From CAYLJO01 sp964383905 (lineage in GTDB: Bacteria > Acidobacteriota > Blastocatellia > Pyrinomonadales > Pyrinomonadaceae), in the NCBI GenBank assembly GCA_964383905.1, contig CAYLJO010000006.1:1-60086 (forward strand): a stretch of DNA of 60,086 nucleotides. The letters are read 5' to 3'. The position numbers and the translations under genes were made by a program. The notes beneath the pieces are model-generated. The model was not told where the DNA came from. It searched no databases and worked only from the letters and a program-made list of their open reading frames with translations. Positions within the stretch are counted from its first letter, which is position 1. Each line of letters begins with the position of its first letter. Below are positions 8,102 to 17,618 of this stretch, in pieces.

Positions 8102-10996
8102 ATGAAAGCAATCCTTGAAGGCACGACTTTAGCGCACTACCGGATCCTTGAGCTGCTCGGGGCGGGCGGTATGGGAACGGTTTACAAAGCGCGCGATGAG
8201 AAGCTCGACCGCGTTGTCGCGCTCAAGGTGCTGCCGCCCGATGCCATCTCCCAAGAGGATCGCCGCCGGAGATTTCTTCAGGAGGCGCGCGCCGCCTCGG
8301 CCTTGAACCATCCGAACATTCTCACCGTCTACGAGATCGGCGAAGCCGGCGGCAAGCCTTACATGGCCATGGAGTACGTCCAGGGGGAGACGCTGCGCCA
8401 GAAGATCACCGCCCGGTCGCTCACCGTTCCCGGCGCTTTAGGCATCGCGATACAGATTACCGAAGGGCTGGCCAAGGCGCATGAGCACGGCATTGCTCAC
8501 CGCGACCTCAAGCCCGAAAACCTGATCGTCAGCCACGACGGCTACGCGAAGATTCTCGACTTCGGCCTGGCCAAGCTGATCGAGCGAAAGCGGCGCCCGC
8601 TTCAGGCCAACAGCACGGATCAGACGATCATCCAGGTCAACACGCAGTCCGGGCTGATCATGGGGACCATCAGTTATATGTCGCCGGAGCAACTGCTCGG
8701 CCAGCGCGTCGATCTCCGGAGCGACATCTTTTCCTTCGGGGTCGTGCTCTACGAAACCCTGACGGGGCAGGGTCCTTTCGCTAACGAAAATAGTATCGAC
8801 ACGATGCACGCGATCCTGCACGAAGAGCCGAAGCCGCCGCATGCGATCAAACCCGACCTGCCGCGCGACTTTCAACGGATCCTCGCCAAGGCGATGGCCA
8901 AAGCGCCTAAAGAGCGTTATCAAACGATCAAAGAGCTCTCGGCGGAGCTGAAATCTCTCAAAGGTGATATCGAGTCGGGCAAGGCGACGGTCGCGGTCAG
9001 GACTAAGCTGGTGTTGAAGCCGGTGACGTCGGCACGGCGCGCGGTCAGAATAGATTATGAGAAGGAGCTGAACGAAAGCCAGTACCAGGCGGTGACGACC
9101 GTCGACGGGCCGCTGCTGATCGTCGCCGGCGCGGGCACGGGGAAGACGCGGACGCTCGTTTACCGCGTCGCGCGGCTGGTGGAAACGGGCGTCCGGCCCG
9201 AGTCGGTGTTGCTGCTGACCTTCACACGGCGGGCGGCCATCAGCATGCTGACGCGCGCGGCGGCGCTGGCCGACGAGCGCTGCCAGCGGGTGTCGGGTGG
9301 TACGTTTCACTCGACGGCCCACTCCGTCTTACGAAAGAATCCGGAACTGACCGGCGTCCGGCGCACCTTTACCGTGCTGGATTCGGGTGACACCGAAGAC
9401 CTGCTTGACCTGGTGCGCCGGCAGACGGCCGTTACCAGCAAGAACCGGCGGTTCCCGCGCAAGCGCACCGTCTGCGCGATCTTCAGTATGGTCGTCAATA
9501 AGCTGATCCCGCTGGAGGAGGTGCTCGACCGCCACTACCCGCAGTTCGCCGACGATCGGCGGGAGTTGGAAAGGCTCTTCAAGGCGTTCGATGAGTATAA
9601 GAGGGAGCGCCACCTCCTCACCTACGACGACCTGCTGGTGCGATTGCGCGATGCGCTCGAAGAGAATGAAGAGCTGCGTCAGAGGCTCTCGGAGCAGTAC
9701 CGCTATATCATGGTGGACGAGTACCAGGACACCAACAAGCTACAGGCGCAGATCGTGCGGCTGATGGCCGCCGCGCACGACAATGTGGCGGTCGTCGGCG
9801 ACGAATGCCAGTCGATCTATTCGTTCCGCGGGGCGAGCTTTAAGAATATGCTGGAGTTCCCCGAGCTGTTCCCCGACGCGCGGATGATCAAGCTGGAGGA
9901 GAATTTTCGCAGCACGCAGCCGATCCTTAACGTGGCCAACGCCATTATCGCCGAGGCCAAGGAGAGCTACGCGAAGCGGCTCTTCTCGCGCGCGACCGAG
10001 GGGCCGCCGCCGATGCTTGTCAGCGCGCGCGATGAGAATGAGCAATCTCAGTTCATCGCGCAGCGCATCGGAGAGCTGCGCCAGGAAGGCGTGCCCGTCG
10101 GCGAGATCGCCGTGCTGTTTCGCGCCAGCTCCCATTCGTTCGATCTGGAGATCGAGCTGGGCAAGCACGGAATCCCTTTCCGCAAGTTCGGCGGGATCAA
10201 GTTTGCCGAATCGGCCCACATCAAAGACGTGCTGGCGTTCCTGCGCGCGGTCGCCAACCCTTCGGATACCCTCTCGTGGTACCGCGCGCTCAAGCTGATA
10301 GACCATATCGGCGATGCGACGGTCGAGCAGATTCTCGATTACCTCGGCACCGAAAGGAGGGAGTACAGGACGGCGAAAGCGAAAGAGGGCCTCCTGAAAA
10401 AGCTGAAACAGTTTCCGGCCAGGGCGAGCTACGCGGACCAACTGGTCAGGCTGGCGAATATGCTCCGGACGATCAGTGAGCATAAGTCGCCGCGCACGCA
10501 GCTCTCGACGGCGATGCGATTTTACCGGCCCATTCTTCAGGCCAGGTACGACGATCACCCGCGGCGGCAGCGCGACCTGGAACACCTGCTTAACATCGCG
10601 AAACGCTACAAGACGAGCGAAGAACTGCTGGCGGATGTGGCGCTCGACCCGTCGGACGCGGCCCAGGCGGAAGCGGCGGCGCGCGGCGAAGGGTATGTGA
10701 CGCTCTCGACGGTGCATTCGGCAAAGGGACTGGAATGGAACACCCTGTTCGTCATCTGGATGATGGACGGGTGGTTCCCGTCAACCAGATCTTATGACGA
10801 GTTTGAGGATCTGGAGGAAGAGAGGCGGTTACTGTATGTCGCGGCGACGCGAGCGAAGCAGCATCTCTATTTCACCTGCCCGCTGAATGCTTATGACAGC
10901 GGGTCAGGCGGGTTCTCGGTCGTGTCGAGGTTTCTGGAGCCGATTCCCCCGGCGATTCTCGCCCGCGCCGCGCTGGCCGGCGAATTGAATGATTGA
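8102..10996 (+). CDS. Ser/Thr protein kinase fused to UvrD/Rep helicase
   Basis: One uninterrupted frame of 964 residues from ATG 8102. Residues about 13-275 are a Hanks-type kinase: GAGGMGTVYKA, catalytic K42, HRDLKPEN (H133-D135), D153-FGLAK and SPEQ. A linker of about 40 residues follows. Residues about 319-950 are an SF1 helicase: NESQYQAV Q-motif, Walker A GAGTGKT (343-349), DEYQDT (539-544), VVGDECQSIYSFRGA, LEENFRS, and the C-terminal STVHSAKGLEW and LLYVAATRAK. All catalytic residues of both enzymes look intact. The protein could couple phosphorylation to DNA unwinding or repair. No transmembrane segment is seen, so it is cytosolic. I know of no characterised protein with this architecture. 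Confidence 0.92.
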   Translation: MKAILEGTTLAHYRILELLGAGGMGTVYKARDEKLDRVVALKVLPPDAISQEDRRRRFLQEARAASALNHPNILTVYEIGEAGGKPYMAMEYVQGETLRQKITARSLTVPGALGIAIQITEGLAKAHEHGIAHRDLKPENLIVSHDGYAKILDFGLAKLIERKRRPLQANSTDQTIIQVNTQSGLIMGTISYMSPEQLLGQRVDLRSDIFSFGVVLYETLTGQGPFANENSIDTMHAILHEEPKPPHAIKPDLPRDFQRILAKAMAKAPKERYQTIKELSAELKSLKGDIESGKATVAVRTKLVLKPVTSARRAVRIDYEKELNESQYQAVTTVDGPLLIVAGAGTGKTRTLVYRVARLVETGVRPESVLLLTFTRRAAISMLTRAAALADERCQRVSGGTFHSTAHSVLRKNPELTGVRRTFTVLDSGDTEDLLDLVRRQTAVTSKNRRFPRKRTVCAIFSMVVNKLIPLEEVLDRHYPQFADDRRELERLFKAFDEYKRERHLLTYDDLLVRLRDALEENEELRQRLSEQYRYIMVDEYQDTNKLQAQIVRLMAAAHDNVAVVGDECQSIYSFRGASFKNMLEFPELFPDARMIKLEENFRSTQPILNVANAIIAEAKESYAKRLFSRATEGPPPMLVSARDENEQSQFIAQRIGELRQEGVPVGEIAVLFRASSHSFDLEIELGKHGIPFRKFGGIKFAESAHIKDVLAFLRAVANPSDTLSWYRALKLIDHIGDATVEQILDYLGTERREYRTAKAKEGLLKKLKQFPARASYADQLVRLANMLRTISEHKSPRTQLSTAMRFYRPILQARYDDHPRRQRDLEHLLNIAKRYKTSEELLADVALDPSDAAQAEAAARGEGYVTLSTVHSAKGLEWNTLFVIWMMDGWFPSTRSYDEFEDLEEERRLLYVAATRAKQHLYFTCPLNAYDSGSGGFSVVSRFLEPIPPAILARAALAGELND

Positions 10997-11007
10997 GGAA
11001 GGATCAT

Positions 11008-11070
11008 TCACTGCCGCAGAACCCCAGAGGGACACAGAGGAAAAGCTTGATCCACTCAGCATTAATTAAC
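11008..11070. repeat. Dispersed CGCAGAGG-type repeat
   Basis: CTGCCGCAGAACCCCAGAGG then ACACAGAGGAAAAGCTTGATCC, a copy of the family seen at 4171 and 27628. It lies just after the kinase-helicase stop. The rest of 10997-11212 holds only the leader of the next gene. Confidence 0.65.
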
Positions 11071-11212
11071 GAAGTCGTGTATGGGTCCACACGAAATAGT
11101 GCTGCGGGTGAGATCAATAAAATGTCATTAGCCTGCAATATTTAATGGTATCGGAGTCCGTCCCTGACCCGGCATAGGAGTTGCTAAAACCGCGATTATA
11201 TGGAGGTTGGAC

Positions 11213-11740
11213 ATGAATTTAAGTAACTTAAGACAGAGCAGGATCGGGGGAGCCATCTTAGCCCTCTCTTTACTATTGGGCATCGGGATCATGTCAAGCC
11301 TGACAGCTCAAGCGCAGTACCCACAATACCCGGACCGTGACGGTCAATACCGCCGTGATCGGGATCGTGATTGGCGACGCAACCGGGACCGTGATCGGGA
11401 TTGGGATCGTGATCGCGACCGGCGTGATGACCGGTATGGTCGTAACAGAGGTTATGGCAATTACGGCCGGTATGGCAACACGTACAGGTACGCGGAGGAC
11501 CGTGGCTATCAGGACGGCTTGAACACCGGCTCAAGCGATGCGAATCGCGGGCAGAGCTATGATCCGCAGCGGTCACACTATTACAGGAACGCGACCTACG
11601 GCTACGATTCTTCCTACGGCAACAAGGGCGCATACAAGCAGGCATATCGCGACGGCTTCCTGCGTGGCTATGAGCAAGGCTACAGACGTTATCGCGGGGG
11701 CTACGGTCGCCGTAATAACGGCAGGTGGTTCCCATTTTAA
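11213..11740 (+). CDS. Secreted low-complexity Arg/Asp/Tyr/Gly-rich protein
   Basis: 175 residues from ATG 11213 (RBS GGAGG at 11202-11206). A signal peptide (ILALSLLLGIGIMSSLTAQAQ) is followed by a strongly repetitive RDRD-rich stretch. The C-terminal half carries spaced GYxDG and YxxGYxxGY motifs. The Arg/Asp block is encoded by near-repeats of CGGGATCGTGAT. The C-terminal motif type recurs in uncharacterised secreted proteins. Function unknown; a terminator follows at 11811. Confidence 0.75.
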   Translation: MNLSNLRQSRIGGAILALSLLLGIGIMSSLTAQAQYPQYPDRDGQYRRDRDRDWRRNRDRDRDWDRDRDRRDDRYGRNRGYGNYGRYGNTYRYAEDRGYQDGLNTGSSDANRGQSYDPQRSHYYRNATYGYDSSYGNKGAYKQAYRDGFLRGYEQGYRRYRGGYGRRNNGRWFPF

Positions 11741-11810
11741 CAGGAGATGGCCGGAGCGGAGTAGTACCCGTTAACGCATCCCCGGACAGAATAAAGGTTG
11801 GCTAATGTAT

Positions 11811-11843
11811 AATGCCGCGCCGAGAGGTCGCGGCATTTCTTTT
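11811..11843 (+). terminator. Rho-independent terminator
   Basis: AATGCCGCG (11811-11819) pairs with CGCGGCATT (11829-11837), followed by TCTTTT. It terminates the secreted protein gene. Confidence 0.8.
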
Positions 11844-11964
11844 GGCTCAAGAGATTTCAAGCCGCAGAAACCAGGGCGCAATTGAGGGGGCAAACTCAAA
11901 TTCCAGACCTCATGTAAATGCTATCTGACTCAGCCCGGCGGCCCCGGCATTTAGCCGTACGTCA

Positions 11965-12854
11965 ATGGACACCCAACAGAGCGCAACAAAAGACGATGCT
12001 TCTCGCGCCGCCGCACTGGATGCGAAGGCGGCGGCCACCTCATATACTCCTGATCAAACACGTTCCGGCATCGCATTGTGCTTGTCGGGCGGGGCTTTCG
12101 TGCCGCCCTTTTTCACCTTGGAGCGCTACGCCGTCTTAACGAGCTTGCCATTTTATCCAAGCTCGACGCGATTTCATCGGTCTCCGGGGGTAGTATCATT
12201 TCCGCCCACCTGGCGGAGCGCGTTCGGCCATGGCCCGCACGAGGGGCGGTCCTCGATGATTGGGAAGGGCAGGTGGCCGAGCCGTTCCGCCTTTTCACCT
12301 CTAAAAATCTACGCACCCCGGTACTACTGAAACGCCTCCTGCCCTGGAACTGGTTCCGGTCAAGCAACGGCGTTCATGAGCTCGCTAAAAGTTATGAGAA
12401 GGAGATTACGCGGCTTAAAATTCATGACCTGCCAGACCGGCCGCGGTTTATCTTCTGCGCTACCGACATGACTTATGGTGTCAACTGGACTTTCGAGAAG
12501 ACGCGGGTCGGCGACTACCAGGCGGGTTATGCGAGCCCTCCCCCGCCCGACTGGCGGGTGGCTCGCGCCGTGGCCGCCTCCTCTTGCTTCCCGCCGGTCT
12601 TCAACCCGCTGCCGGTCGAGCTGGGACCGGGCCAACTCCGCGGCGGGCTCGACCAGTCCGGGCGCAAACGTGACCTATGCATCGCCGGTCTGTGCCTGAC
12701 TGATGGCGGCAACTACGACAACATGGGCCTCGAACCGGTGTGGAAGGCATACCGGGTGGTGCTGGTATCCGACGGCGGCGCCGTCTTCGAACATCAACCC
12801 GACCGTAACCTGTTCCTGCGGCTCTCACGCTACACAGATATTCTGGGCAACTAA
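11965..12854 (+). pseudogene. Patatin-like phospholipase broken by a frameshift and truncated
   Basis: The first frame (from 11965) reads to GIALCLSGG, and the second (open from about 12078) continues GFRAALFHLGALRRL. Adding one G to the G-run at 12091-12098 would join them as the family motif SGGGFRA. The nucleophile region ISSVSGGS and the aspartate of LTDGGNYD are in the second frame. The C-terminus stops at RYTDIL, earlier than expected, close to the scar near 12995. Either a real inactivated lipase or a sequencing indel in a homopolymer; the missing end argues for a decayed gene. Confidence 0.75.
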
Positions 12855-14266
12855 ATCGAAGCATATGAGATTGGCACAGATAGGTTCTTTCTGATACATC
12901 GGTAAGTGCGACCTAACTGATGTACTGAGGTGAACCGTCTGTGCCCGGGAAAACGATACTTGAGATTCCAGATGATGAACAAGAGCAGATGCTCAAAGAA
13001 CTCGGTCGAACCGCGCCCGCCTTCCTTGAGCGACTCGGTGAGATCCGATTTCGTCGCGTGCAGCGCCGGGGCGAGGCCGAAGATCATTCCGGTCAAAAGC
13101 GAGACCAGCAGCGTAAAGCTGAGCACCGAGGTGTCGAGACCGATCTCCGTGATGCGCGGGATGTTTCGGGGGCTGAGCGCGACCAGCACGTCAGTCCCCC
13201 AGAGTGCCAGCAGCAGCCCGAGTGCGCCGCCCACCAATGAGAGCAAAACACTTTCGGTGAGTAACAGCCGGATGACACGGAGGCGGCTCGCGCCGAGCGC
13301 CGCGCGGATGGCGATCTCTTTGTGACGCGAAGTGGCCCGCGCCAGCAGCAGGTTGGCGACGTTGGCGCAGGCGATCAGCAGCACGCACCCGACTGCGCCG
13401 AGCAGGATGAGCAGCGCCGGGCGGGTGTCGCCGACCAGCGACTCAAGGGCCGGGACGATCTGCACTCCCTCATGCGCGTTCGTATCGGGATACTGCTTCT
13501 CCAGGTTGCTCATGATAGAGCTCATTTCCGCCTGGGCTTGCTCGATCGTAACGTTAGGCTTGAGGCGTCCGATGACGTTGAAGAAATGCGCGCCACGTTC
13601 TTCAGTGATCGGCTTGGTACCATCTGCCGTCACCGAGTCGACGGCGAAGGTCGTCCACAAATCGATCGGGTCAGCCTGGATGGGGAACTTAAATCCTTCC
13701 GGCATCACGCCGACAACGTTGAAACTTTTACCGTTGAGTACCAGCGCCTGCCCAACTACGTTCGGATCGGAGCCGAAGCGTCGCTGCCACAGGCTGTGGG
13801 TCAGCACGACCGCGTCGCCGCCGTTACTGCCGCCGGGCCTATCTTCCTCGGGAAGAAACGTGCGCCCCAGGATCGGCGATGCGCCCAGTAGCTGGAAGAG
13901 GTCGGCGGAGACAACCGCGCTATGGACCTGGACCGGCTCACTCCCGCCCGTCAGGGTGAAATCGCGGTTGCGGTAGCCGGAGAGCCGCTCGAAGACGTGA
14001 TTTTGCGCCCTCCAGTCACGGAAGTCCGGGTAATCGACGGAGCCTAGGGTGCTATCGGTAGGCCGCAAATCCCGCGCCTTGACCATCACAAGCTGTTCGG
14101 GCTTTTCGAACGGCAGCGGGCGCAACAGCACCACGTTGACGACACTGAAGATCGCCGTATTGGCGCCGATCCCCAGACCGAGGGCGAGCACCGCCACTAC
14201 GGTGAACCCGGGATGCTTGAGCATCATCCGAAAGCCGTAGCGCAAGTCTTGTAAGAGGGTCCCCAT
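12851..14266 (-). pseudogene. MacB/ADOP-type ABC permease, C-terminal half missing
   Basis: Starts at ATG 14266 behind GGAGGTAAGG. Residues 1-410 are typical: MGTLLQDLRYGFRMMLKHPGFT, a first transmembrane helix, the periplasmic MacB domain, then an FtsX block ending LKEGGRGST. After about 13001 the frame runs into unrelated sequence, while full members are about 800 residues with a second FtsX block. The family exports lipoproteins, peptides or drugs together with an ATPase, none of which is nearby. Probably non-functional. Confidence 0.85.
12939..12999 (+). pseudogene. Short coding remnant, possibly a transposase N-terminus
   Basis: The frame reads PGKTILEIPDDEQEQMLKEL and then runs into sequence that is the reverse strand of the ABC permease. 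This style of N-terminus (acidic, helical) is seen in IS630-like transposases, but the match is from memory and weak. It lies exactly between two genes that have both lost an end. Confidence 0.3.
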
Positions 14267-14525
14267 CGCCTTACCTCCATGAGTCTTCTGTTTATCATGT
14301 GATCCCTGGGTATGAACCGGGAAGAAAGGTAAGGAAGTCTCGTGCCACGGCCGCCGCGTGGCATAAACGATTGAATACTCAACCTTTATGGGAAAACGGC
14401 CGGGGATGCGGGTGCTTTTAAGGTCTCATTTTTGGAAACTTCAAATCCCAGGATTGGGAATCTTTGCGCTTGCGCCAAATCCAACATCTCTGTTTTGGCT
14501 CGTGTCATACCTCAGACGGCGCACA

Positions 14526-15812
14526 TCACAGGTAGCTTAACCACCGGTAACGATGACGCTGCTTGACCCCCGCGTACCAGAGGCAGAGCGGGTAAAGCAG
14601 GAGCACGCCGGCAGCCCACATCAGATACACGACCCAGAGGTCGAACCCGGCATCAGAGGGGACTCCCGCGAAGGGAGGCCCGTTTAACAGGTAGGCTGTC
14701 GGCTTCCCAGCCAGGTAGCCAATCAGCAGCGCCAGCACATGCGCCACCAGCCATTGCAAGAGATAAAAGAAGAGGGGGACGCGCCCGAGAATCACCAGCG
14801 CCCGCCCGACGGGGCCATAATCCGGGCGCTCGAATAGGGCGAGGGCGGCGATGGCAGGGCCGAGCGTCATTAAGAGGTACAAGAGCGACGGCGGGTATTT
14901 GGTCGTGTTGAGAAACGACAGGACGGTAAACAATGCGCTCTTCTGGATCGACCACCTCTGCGGATCACCGTAAATGTTGATCGAGCGCAGTACAATGAAG
15001 GCCAGCGAAAGCGCCGCCCCCAAACGGATCAGCAGCCGGCGGCGGCGCACGCCATCCATCCGGTAAACCGCGCCGAACGCATAACCTGCCGCCATCACTC
15101 CGACCCACGGGATGAACGGGTAGAGCACTACCACAACCGGGCCGCCGAATAGGGGAAAGGCTCCGGGCTGGTGCAGTATCATCCAGGCCTCGCCGAGTAA
15201 GCCCGGTGTGGGAGTCCCCGGTCCGCGCCATGGCTGCACTTGAATGCCGTCAAGCAGGTTGTGCAAGGCGATAACGGCCACGCCGAAAGCGCCGATAAAC
15301 CGCACCGGTAAATAGATCAGCCCGGCGAGCACAATCATCGAGAGACCAATTACCCAGATCACCTGTGCGGCCCCGAAAAACCGGTAGTCTATATTAAATG
15401 TGAAGCCGAACCTGACCAGCGTGAATTCCAGGACGATCAGCCAGAGGCCGCGGGTGGCGAGGAATTTTGCCAGATCAGCTCTCTTCGTCCCGCGCGCCCT
15501 TTGCAGGTAAGCGCCCGTCCCGGCCAGGAAGACGAATACCGGCGCACAGAAGTGCGTAATCCAGCGCGTGAAGAACAGAGCCGCGTTGGTGTGCGAGAGG
15601 TCTGTCGGGTCGTACTGCAGCGAATAATTGTTGATAAAGTCGCGGGTGTGATCAAGCATCATGATCACCATCACCAGTCCGCGCAGCAGATCAATAGAGG
15701 CGAGCCGAACCCGCGCGGTCGATGGGGCATTTCGAGTGGTGGGATCGGGAGGGGTGGCGTCAAGCGGTGGCGCAACGGCGCGGGGGATACCGGCGGTGGG
15801 GGCTGTTTCCAT
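14526..15812 (-). CDS. DUF1624 / heparan-alpha-glucosaminide acetyltransferase-like membrane protein
   Basis: 428 residues with about ten hydrophobic segments. The family signature is near residues 40-60: SIDLLRGLVMVIMMLDHTRDF, followed by FFTRWITHFCAPVFVFLAGTGAYL. This superfamily includes membrane acyltransferases that modify sugars, with the His in the DH motif implicated. The substrate cannot be told from sequence. The upstream gap 14267-14525 holds a small hairpin (GTGCCACGG..CCGCGTGGCA near 14342-14363) and nothing else clear. Confidence 0.82.
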   Translation of the reverse strand: METAPTAGIPRAVAPPLDATPPDPTTRNAPSTARVRLASIDLLRGLVMVIMMLDHTRDFINNYSLQYDPTDLSHTNAALFFTRWITHFCAPVFVFLAGTGAYLQRARGTKRADLAKFLATRGLWLIVLEFTLVRFGFTFNIDYRFFGAAQVIWVIGLSMIVLAGLIYLPVRFIGAFGVAVIALHNLLDGIQVQPWRGPGTPTPGLLGEAWMILHQPGAFPLFGGPVVVVLYPFIPWVGVMAAGYAFGAVYRMDGVRRRRLLIRLGAALSLAFIVLRSINIYGDPQRWSIQKSALFTVLSFLNTTKYPPSLLYLLMTLGPAIAALALFERPDYGPVGRALVILGRVPLFFYLLQWLVAHVLALLIGYLAGKPTAYLLNGPPFAGVPSDAGFDLWVVYLMWAAGVLLLYPLCLWYAGVKQRHRYRWLSYL

Positions 15813-16026
15813 CAGGGGATCAGTTTGCGGCTCGACGGTAAAGCGAAACGGTTGTATGCCAACTTTGGCCGGGAGTCAATGATTACTCACTAAGAAAACG
15901 TTTCAGCGCCTGGCGCGAAATCCTTCTCTTAATCAGGACCTGATCCTTCTCAGCTTCGATCGCACCCCTTTCGTAAAACTCAACCTCTGGTTTCCCTCCC
16001 ATCACATGTTTGGCTATCTCAAGAGG

Positions 16027-16662
16027 TCAGTGAGCAACCTTGGTCGAATAGAGGATCCCATAAAACGCATCCTCGTTCCTATTAAACCCTTCCCCCCGCG
16101 CCGAGAGGATGAGGTTCACCAGTTGTGTTTGGCCCTTGTATTTCCGGTACGCCTGCCACTGCAGGCGACGGATATCGTCGGCCTTTTCCGGCTTCGCCTC
16201 GCGGAATTCAATGCCCTTCAACCCGTCCAACTCGAGCCACCGCACCTCATCGACTTCGCCCAATTTCTGACGGCTCTTGGCGCTCTCAAACATGGCTTTG
16301 ATGGAGGCCTCCGCCGGGAAGCTCTCATCAAAGGCCGAGATATTCCCCGACAGGAATGCCGTATTCCCACCGCCGGCGCTGAACGTCTTGCTATCGGCGT
16401 CCTGCTTGCGCCAGTTGGCCGGCATGGTCCATGAGATCCCTTGCTGATCCCAGGTGACGGTCTGGCCGCCCGCGACTGCCGCCTTCTGGGCTGAGGTCGG
16501 GGCCGGGCGCTCGACCGGCTCTGCGCCGGTGCTGCTTGAGTTTGACGACGTCGCGGGCGACCCCGAGTTCGTATTTGACTGAGCTGCCTTCTTCAATCTG
16601 TCCGTCAGATTGCAGAGCGCAAGTGCGAACGCCAGGGCTAACAATAGGGTGATGTTTTTCAC
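16027..16662 (-). CDS. Putative lipoprotein of unknown function
   Basis: 211 residues. The N-terminus MKNITLLLALAFALALC is a signal peptide with a lipobox-like LALC, so Cys17 may be acylated. A Ser/Asn-rich linker (residues 25-50) leads to a folded domain with ISWTMPANWRKQD and FLSGNISAFDESFP, the type seen in secreted stress-response-like domains of unknown role. The gap 15813-16026 holds no gene. Just downstream of the last array gene, but no attC site separates them. Confidence 0.65.
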   Translation of the reverse strand: MKNITLLLALAFALALCNLTDRLKKAAQSNTNSGSPATSSNSSSTGAEPVERPAPTSAQKAAVAGGQTVTWDQQGISWTMPANWRKQDADSKTFSAGGGNTAFLSGNISAFDESFPAEASIKAMFESAKSRQKLGEVDEVRWLELDGLKGIEFREAKPEKADDIRRLQWQAYRKYKGQTQLVNLILSARGEGFNRNEDAFYGILYSTKVAH

Positions 16663-16778
16663 GGCTCAACTCGGTCGGCGGTAGGATGTCAAGGCAAGAG
16701 GCTTCTACGCCAAATCAGGCCGCGAGTCAAGGTCTTTCGGGCCACCGCCGTGCCCGACAGTATCGGCAGAGCAATGCG

Positions 16779-17291
16779 CTATGATCGCCGCCACATGCTT
16801 CCAGCCTGGACGAAGCGGTGCATAATAAGGATGTCAACCAGCCCCAGCTCGGCGTGCCGGAACGCCTGCGGCACCCTGCCCACCACCGAGAATCCCATCC
16901 GCTCCCACAGCCGCACCGCGCGCTCATTCGTGCTGACAACCGCGTTGAACTGCATGGCCAGGTAGCCCGCGCGCCGAGCCTCCTCCAGCGAGTGCTCGCA
17001 CATTGACGTAGCTATCCCCCTGCCGTTGTATCCTTCCTTGACCATGTAGCCAGCGTTAGCCACGTGAGAGCCCAACCCCGGCTGGTTAGGTCGCAGGATG
17101 TAGGTCCCGACCACTTCACCACCGAGGAGGGCGACGTAAGTCGTGACCTCGGCAGACATCCAGATCTTGTGGGCCTGCTCTTTGGTTGTTCCCGGATCAT
17201 AAGCGTAGGTGTCGCCTCTGCGCACCACCCGGTGAAAGATTTCCCAGATGTCATCGAAGTCGGACTCCTCCGCCTTCCTGATCTCGACCAT
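16779..17291 (-). CDS. GNAT-family N-acetyltransferase (probable last cassette)
   Basis: About 170 residues. Acetyl-CoA site motif A is seen as YMVKEGYNGRGIATSMCEHSLEEAR, shown here only in part by VKEGYNGRGIATSM; the C-terminal NERAVRLWERMGF is the usual GNAT end. The family acetylates amines of small molecules or proteins; the substrate is unknown. Start GTG/ATG at 17294 or 17291. It follows the remains of an attC site split by IS110 copy 1, and a gene of this kind is common in integron cassettes. No attC is recognised after it. Confidence 0.85.
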   Translation of the reverse strand: MVEIRKAEESDFDDIWEIFHRVVRRGDTYAYDPGTTKEQAHKIWMSAEVTTYVALLGGEVVGTYILRPNQPGLGSHVANAGYMVKEGYNGRGIATSMCEHSLEEARRAGYLAMQFNAVVSTNERAVRLWERMGFSVVGRVPQAFRHAELGLVDILIMHRFVQAGSMWRRS

Positions 17292-17299
17292 CACTCTCT

Positions 17300-17328
17300 C
17301 TTAACTGATTCTCCGTCCGCTTCGTTGA
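17300..17328 (-). other. attC-like site, L'' side, split by IS110 copy 1
   Basis: On the minus strand the sequence before insertion reads CTAACAACC-AG-TCAACGAAGCGGACGG, with the first part now at 18911-18919. The R'' box (CTAAC) plus spacer is typical of attC. A matching L' arm is not found, so the site is degenerate or was trimmed. Confidence 0.5.
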
Positions 17329-17390
17329 CTTATAGGTTGTCGAGGTTCACTTCTTTCGTTCTCTGACTTGGACAAGAGACGACTTGCTCC

Positions 17391-17580
17391 TTTAGCTTGG
17401 AGACGAAGGAGGGGACATGCCTGCGGGTGTGACGAATTTCCATTGAAAAGCGCTTCCGACGCGCGACTCAACAAACTTTCGCACACCCGCCGCCGTGCTT
17501 GGCTCGACAACGAATCCTCAGTTGATGTCTCCCAAGCCGACTCTACTATAAATATTTCGCTGAGCTAAAGCCAGCATGTC
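17391..17580 (+). ncRNA. Predicted bridge RNA of IS110 copy 1
   Basis: Target loop: stem GCGGGTGTG (17423-17431) with CACACCCGC (17482-17490), then CGAA/TTCG; left guide TCCATTGA (17439-17446), apical hairpin GCGC/GCGC (17450-17464), right guide CAACAAAC (17469-17476). Donor loop: GCTTGGCT (17497-17504) with AGCCAGC (17569-17575), CGAA/TTCG, left guide CCTCAG (17516-17521), apical GTC/GAC, right guide CTATAA (17546-17551). CTATAA is complementary to TTATAG at the left end. Target guides fit the flanks at 6/8 (left) and 6/7 (right). RNA ends are guesses. Confidence 0.8.
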
Positions 17581-17618
17581 TCGCCGGACTTAGACTTCAC
17601 TTTCTGGAGGAGATGGTA

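Noticed and set aside
11341..11440. Tandem GATCGTGAT-type repeats as an RNA or CRISPR-like structure
   Set aside because: They encode the Arg/Asp-rich stretch of a secreted protein in frame; coding low complexity is the simpler reading.
16663..16778. attC after the GNAT gene
   Set aside because: No R''/R' boxes or paired arms were found; the array seems to end or be degraded here.
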